Of a stretch of 35,522 bases of DNA, positions 31,713 to 35,522 are shown in pieces; position 1 is the stretch's first letter; the number at the start of each line of letters is the position of its first letter. Source of the DNA: Pseudomonas sp. GM50 (lineage in GTDB: Bacteria > Pseudomonadota > Gammaproteobacteria > Pseudomonadales > Pseudomonadaceae); contig NZ_AKJK01000123.1 in the NCBI RefSeq assembly GCF_000282375.1, positions 1-35,522 of the forward strand. Reading direction: 5' to 3'. The position numbers and the translations under genes were made by a program. The notes beneath the pieces were generated by a model, which saw only the letters and a list, made by a program, of their open reading frames with translations, made no database searches and had not been told where the DNA came from.

Positions 31713-32344
31713 GCTTTGCCCTCAGCCAGGTCCACGTCGCGGTCGCCCTGTATAACCTCGACCAGCTTGATCGCTTCCTGCTCCATGCCCACCACCAGTT
31801 CATCGATCCGGCGTTGCAGAAAGCGGTGGAAGAACACGGCCGGGATGCCGACCATCAGGCCCGCAGCGGTGGTGATCAGCGCTTTGGAAATACCACCGGC
31901 CAGCACCGAGGCATTGGTGCCCATGCCCGTGCCCATGAACGCACTGAAAATATCGATCATGCCCAGCACCGTACCCAGCAGCCCCAACAACGGGGCCATG
32001 GCGGCAATGGTGCCGAGGGCATTGATGTAGCGCTCGAGCTCATGAATCACCCGCGCAGCGGCCTCTTCGATGCACTCTTTCATGATCTCGCGACCATGCC
32101 TGGAGTTCGCCAGGCCGGCGGCCAGGATCTCGCCCAACGGAGAGTTGGCGCGCAGTTCCTTGAGTTTTTCTTTATTGAGTTGTTTGTCCTTGATCCAGAC
32201 CCAGACCTGCCCGAGCAAGTGCTCCGGGGTCACGCGGCTGGCACGCAGGGTCCAGAGACGCTCGGCGACGATAGCCATGGCCGCGATGGAACTCAGAATG
32301 ATCGGCAGCATCATCCAGCCGCCGGATTTGACCAATTCCCACAC
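31709..32344 (-). CDS. ExbB/TolQ-type proton-channel subunit
   Basis: A 211-aa MotA/TolQ/ExbB membrane protein with a first membrane helix at residues 8-28 (LPIILSSIAAMAIVAERL), a long cytoplasmic loop, and two later helices: GTIAAMAPLLGLLGTVLGMI and ALITTAAGLMVGIPAVFF. The loop has GLANSRHGREIMKECIEEAA. The start is GTG 32344 with AGGGG nine bases upstream; the frame is open further but antisense to comEC and without family sequence. It is the first gene of the operon to murB. Corresponds to the TolQ-type gene PA2983. Confidence 0.9.
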   Translation of the reverse strand: MWELVKSGGWMMLPIILSSIAAMAIVAERLWTLRASRVTPEHLLGQVWVWIKDKQLNKEKLKELRANSPLGEILAAGLANSRHGREIMKECIEEAAARVIHELERYINALGTIAAMAPLLGLLGTVLGMIDIFSAFMGTGMGTNASVLAGGISKALITTAAGLMVGIPAVFFHRFLQRRIDELVVGMEQEAIKLVEVIQGDRDVDLAEGKA

Positions 32345-32441
32345 AGTGACAGTCCCCTCGAAAAAGTGCGCCACTCTAACATAGGGGGTGGACGCACCGA
32401 AGACCGCGATGTCGTATCCGGTCGGGCTTCGACAGTTCGGG

Positions 32442-34676
32442 TTACTGGCTGGATGGTGGCGGATCGCGCCAGAAGCGCCGTTCTTGAAGCATCGTCCACG
32501 GCGGCTTGAAGCGTCCCAGTTGCAGACGAATGGCACCTTGCTCGGCGCTGTCGTAGATCGCCACACCGCGTTTTTGATACCGCGCCACGACCGTGGGATG
32601 GGGGTGGCCGAAAGAATTGCCGTTGCCACGGGAGATCAGCACCGCGTTGGGTTGCAATGCGCTGAGCAACGCCATCGAAGATGAACTGCGACTGCCATGG
32701 TGCGGGGCCTGCAACCAATCCGTCGGCACCGCCAATGGACCGTCGAGCAGCGCCCGCTCGGCCGCGCTATCGATATCGCCAGTCAGCAGCAACCGCTCGC
32801 CATTGGCTTCGATCTGCAGCACACAGGACTTCTGATTGCTGTCGATGGCAGACGGCCACTGCCAGAGTTGAAACTTCACACCGTCCCAGGCCCATTGCCG
32901 ACCACTCTTGCAGCCCTCGGCGTGCAGTTCGTCTGGCAGGGCCAGATGATCGCCACTGAGTATTTGCTTCACCGGTATTCCATTGGCAATTGCTCGCGCA
33001 CCGCCGGCGTGATCGGCGTCGGCATGGCTGATCAGCATCAGATCGATGCCGTTCACACCCAGTTTGCGCAATGACGGCAACACCACCCGCTCACCCAGAT
33101 CGATATCGCCGAACCGTGGCCCGGCGTCATACAGCAAGGTGTGATGACGGGTACGCACCAGGATTGCCAAACCCTGACCGACATCCAGCTGCCAGACCTC
33201 GGCCATGCTTTCAGGCAACGTGTGCCGGGGCGGAAAAACCAGCAACAGCAACATCGGCCAGCCCAACGGGCGCAACGGCACGCCTCGCGGCAATAACAGC
33301 ACAAAGGCGCCCAACATGCCGAGCGCCCATACCCACAACGGGACCGCCACCGGCACCCACGCGGGCAATTGCCCGGCTATCAACGCCAACGCCTTGAACA
33401 AAAGATCGATCAGACCACCGGCCAACCAGAGCAACCCTTCGCCCACATAAGGAACGGGCAACAACATCGTCCCAAGCAAAGCCGGCGGCAGGACCACCAG
33501 GCTGACCCAAGGCACCGCCAGTAAATTGGCCAGCGGCCCGCTGAGACTGATCGGCAACCCCAGCACCAACAGCAGTGGGCACAGACCGATCGCGATCAGC
33601 CATTGAGCGCGGGTCCAGGTTTGCCACCAGCGCCATGCCCCCAATCGGCCGCCAAAAGTAAAAATCAGCACCGCGACCGCCGCAAACGACAACCAAAAAC
33701 CCGGTTGCAGACTCGCCAGCGGGTCCAGCAGTAAAACACCGTCAAGCGCCAACAACAGCGGCCACCATGCGCCAAGGTGACGAAACCGCAGTCGCCACAA
33801 CAGCACCAGACCGATCATCAGACAGGCTCGCCGCACCGGCACTTCGAAACCGGCCAGCAGCCCATAACCGAGCGCCGCCGCGAACGCCAGCCCGCATGCC
33901 CATGGCAGCCACGGCAAGCGCTTGGGCCACAAACCATAACGCGCCAATCCGGCAATCAGCAGATACATCACTCCCGCCAGCAAACCGATGTGCTGCCCGG
34001 AAATCACCAACAGATGCACGGTGCCGGTGTCTTGCAGCACCTGCCAGTCCTCACGACTCAATCCGGCGCCATCCCCCAGCACTAATGCCGTCAGCGCACC
34101 CGTTCGCCCTTGAGCATCCACGGCCTGCAAACGCTGACGGATGCCGTCACGCCAGGCCCACTGTGCTTCCATCAGTCGCTGGCCATCTTTGACGGTCCCC
34201 GTGGCGCCAATGTGCCGGGCCAGTAACCAGGCGTCGTAATCGAACGCATGCGGGTTAAGCAACCCGACAGGACGCTTCAATTTGACGGCCAGCCGCCAAT
34301 GCTCGCCGCTGTTGACGGGCGGCCCGCCATACCAGGCCAGGCGCAGATGCCGGGGCAGTCTGGTGCGACGCGACTGGCTGTCTGTCAGTTCGAAACGCAC
34401 CACGCCTTCGGCCTGCTGCGGTAACCCGGTCACACGACCTTCGACCCAGCGAGTCTCGCCATCGAGATTCAGCGCCAGGCGATCATTCAGCGCCCACTGT
34501 GCATTCGCACCCGACCAACTGAAACCGAACAGAAAAAATGCCAGGGGAAAGGTGCGAAACGGCAGCAACATCAAACCCACTACCGGCAACAACAGCCACA
34601 ACCCCACCGGCGGCAATACCGGTAAAAAACGCAGGGCCAGCAGACCCAACGCCAGCGCCATCATCCCTGTGCGCAT
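32442..34676 (-). CDS. comEC: ComEC/Rec2 DNA-uptake membrane channel
   Basis: In competent bacteria ComEC moves single-stranded DNA across the inner membrane. The 744-aa protein has hydrophobic N-terminal helices, an OB-like segment (LDGETRWVEGRVTGLP), the competence domain with DGAGLSREDWQVLQDTGTVHLLVISGQHIG features, many membrane helices, and a C-terminal metallo-beta-lactamase domain with LMLISHADADHAGG (HxDxDH). The gene is complete and has AAGGA before ATG 34676. A 97-bp gap separates it from the exbB-like gene. Natural competence in this organism is not shown by this gene alone. Confidence 0.94.
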   Translation of the reverse strand: MRTGMMALALGLLALRFLPVLPPVGLWLLLPVVGLMLLPFRTFPLAFFLFGFSWSGANAQWALNDRLALNLDGETRWVEGRVTGLPQQAEGVVRFELTDSQSRRTRLPRHLRLAWYGGPPVNSGEHWRLAVKLKRPVGLLNPHAFDYDAWLLARHIGATGTVKDGQRLMEAQWAWRDGIRQRLQAVDAQGRTGALTALVLGDGAGLSREDWQVLQDTGTVHLLVISGQHIGLLAGVMYLLIAGLARYGLWPKRLPWLPWACGLAFAAALGYGLLAGFEVPVRRACLMIGLVLLWRLRFRHLGAWWPLLLALDGVLLLDPLASLQPGFWLSFAAVAVLIFTFGGRLGAWRWWQTWTRAQWLIAIGLCPLLLVLGLPISLSGPLANLLAVPWVSLVVLPPALLGTMLLPVPYVGEGLLWLAGGLIDLLFKALALIAGQLPAWVPVAVPLWVWALGMLGAFVLLLPRGVPLRPLGWPMLLLLVFPPRHTLPESMAEVWQLDVGQGLAILVRTRHHTLLYDAGPRFGDIDLGERVVLPSLRKLGVNGIDLMLISHADADHAGGARAIANGIPVKQILSGDHLALPDELHAEGCKSGRQWAWDGVKFQLWQWPSAIDSNQKSCVLQIEANGERLLLTGDIDSAAERALLDGPLAVPTDWLQAPHHGSRSSSSMALLSALQPNAVLISRGNGNSFGHPHPTVVARYQKRGVAIYDSAEQGAIRLQLGRFKPPWTMLQERRFWRDPPPSSQ

Positions 34677-34812
34677 AAGCCCGTCCTTGAGAGTCCCCTC
34701 CCTAGGCTTAGCCGGTGCGCCGCACGTACGTCGTTATCAATTGTCACAAAGTCTGAATGGGCGGCTCGTAGAATCCAGACATACTTGCCGCCTGAACCGA
34801 CCGAGAAGCCTT

Positions 34813-35328
34813 ATGCCCCGGCGCTTATTCAAACGTTACATGCCAGATCCGACCAGCATCAGGGAACACAAATCCTTACGCTTTCTCGGCACCCTGCTGC
34901 ATGACCCGAACCTCTGGCACCTCAATCGCCACTCTGTCGCACGGGCCATGGCGGTCGGTCTGTTCGCGGCGTTCCTGCCCATCCCGTTGCAGATGCTGTT
35001 GGCGGCCATCCTTGCCATTGTGGTACGCGGCAACATGCCGATTGCTGTCAGCCTGGTCTGGCTGACCAACCCGATCACCATGCCGGCGGTGTTCTTCTGT
35101 ACTTACCAGACTGGTGCCTGGCTGATGGACGTCCCCGCCCGCAGCCTGCCGGATGAGTTGACCTGGGAATGGATCAGCGGCGAACTCTCGAGCCTGTGGC
35201 AACCGTTCTTGCTTGGTTCGGTGGTGACGGGGTTGGTGCTGGGCGTCCTCGCCTATTGTCTGGTGATGATGTATTGGCGCTGGTGGGTGAGTCGGCAGTG
35301 GAAGCGGCGTAAGCGTAGCCGGATGTAA
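34813..35328 (+). CDS. DUF2062 domain membrane protein
   Basis: A 171-aa inner-membrane protein. It has an N-terminal basic segment, NLWHLNRHSVARAMAVGLFA leading into the first membrane stretch, then LPIPLQMLLAAILAIVVRGN, WLTNPITMPAVFF and a last helix near residue 145 (VVTGLVLGVLAYCLVMMYW), with a Lys/Arg-rich end. The PIPLQ and TNPITMP motifs are the DUF2062 hallmark. Its function is unknown. ATG 34813 has GAGAAG just upstream; the frame is open back to 34282 but that part is antisense to comEC. Divergent from comEC; in P. aeruginosa the matching gene is PA2985. Confidence 0.88.
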   Translation: MPRRLFKRYMPDPTSIREHKSLRFLGTLLHDPNLWHLNRHSVARAMAVGLFAAFLPIPLQMLLAAILAIVVRGNMPIAVSLVWLTNPITMPAVFFCTYQTGAWLMDVPARSLPDELTWEWISGELSSLWQPFLLGSVVTGLVLGVLAYCLVMMYWRWWVSRQWKRRKRSRM

Positions 35329-35334
35329 GAATGC

Positions 35335-35366
35335 AAAACGGCCTCCGCTGGGAGGCCGTTTTTTTA
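35335..35366 (+). terminator. Intrinsic terminator after the DUF2062 gene
   Basis: A perfect 12-bp stem, AAAACGGCCTCC (35335-35346) and GGAGGCCGTTTT (35351-35362), with a GCTG loop and a run of Ts. Confidence 0.95.
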
Positions 35367-35387
35367 TACCGATGGTTTGGTCGGGGA

Positions 35388-35450
35388 CATATCCATTACC
35401 GCGGTGACCCGGCTCTTTGGTTGCGTTCATATCCGTTTCTGCGGTCACGG
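35388..35450. repeat. Two degenerate direct repeats with a 40-bp period
   Basis: CATATCC-TT-CGCGGT-AC at 35388-35410 recurs as CATATCCGTTTCTGCGGTCACGG at 35428-35450. The unit resembles the ACATATCCGTT...GCGGTAACGG intergenic repeat I associate with fluorescent pseudomonads. No coding sequence is present between the terminator and the window end. Confidence 0.5.
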
Positions 35451-35474
35451 CCACTGGCGGTTATCGCCCGCCCT

Positions 35475-35500
35475 TGTAGGAGCGAGGCTTGCCCGCGAAG
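35475..35500. repeat. REP unit, identical to the one at 23179-23204
   Basis: The 26-base unit beginning TGTAGGAGCGAGGCTTGCCC is the same as the right arm of the element at 23136-23204. A second inverted arm may lie beyond the window. Confidence 0.85.
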
Positions 35501-35522
35501 GCGGCCTGATAGTCGACGGGGC

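Noticed and set aside
34282..34812. A 177-codon upstream extension of the DUF2062 gene
   Set aside because: It is antisense to comEC, lacks DUF2062 sequence, and a good SD precedes the ATG at 34813.

Overview
The window is a stretch of a Pseudomonas chromosome, most likely from the P. fluorescens complex. The gene order tatD-pilZ-holB-tmk-mltG-pabC-fabF-acpP-fabG-fabD-plsX-rpmF-yceD / maf / sppA-HAD-rluC / rne ... murB-ptp-kdsB-trm112-lpxK-exbD-exbB / comEC / DUF2062 is the one I recall for the PA2957-PA2985 region of P. aeruginosa. The intergenic REP/REPIN repeats (GGGGGCTTGCCCCC and GTAGGAGCGAGGCTTGCCCGC types) are typical of fluorescent pseudomonads. Coding is dense, GC-rich and mostly on the minus strand. 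The names rest on protein motifs visible in the translations; no database search was run.

Region 1 (1-5.6 kb) is looser: part of a REPIN, a GntR/FCD regulator, a divergent signal-less family I.1 lipase, a DUF1285 protein and a DUF4823 lipoprotein, a full REPIN, moaA, a TetR regulator matching the PvrA position, and an intergenic small RNA that fits RgsA (RpoS-like -10, about 117 nt, strong terminator).

Region 2 (5.6-15.8 kb, minus strand) is a chain of housekeeping genes for replication (holB, tmk), folate (pabC), cell wall (mltG), type IV pili (pilZ) and fatty-acid/phospholipid synthesis (fabF, acpP, fabG, fabD, plsX). It starts with yceD-rpmF behind a near-perfect sigma70 promoter whose predicted start lies only about 3 nt before the yceD start codon. 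acpP has its own promoter, and a terminator separates it from fabF. There is no fabH between plsX and fabD, which is the Pseudomonas arrangement.

Region 3 (15.8-23.1 kb) holds maf (yceF), sppA, a HAD phosphatase and rluC, then rne with a roughly 640-nt structured leader and a long disordered C-terminal tail. Region 4 (23.2-27.6 kb) is a four-gene molybdenum-hydroxylase operon: IorA-like 2Fe-2S subunit, Tat-exported IorB-like subunit, XdhC and a MobA/MocA-like cytidylyltransferase. It sits between rne and murB, which are adjacent in P. aeruginosa. Region 5 (27.8-35.3 kb) is the envelope operon murB to exbB, then comEC and a divergent DUF2062 membrane protein, ending in repeats.

I found no phage, transposase, CRISPR array, tRNA or rRNA, and no clearly new multi-gene system. 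The points most worth following are the regulatory RNAs (RgsA, rne leader), the promoter architecture of yceD and acpP, the Mo-hydroxylase operon without a cytochrome partner, the orphan ExbB/ExbD pair, and the DUF1285/DUF4823 neighbours.
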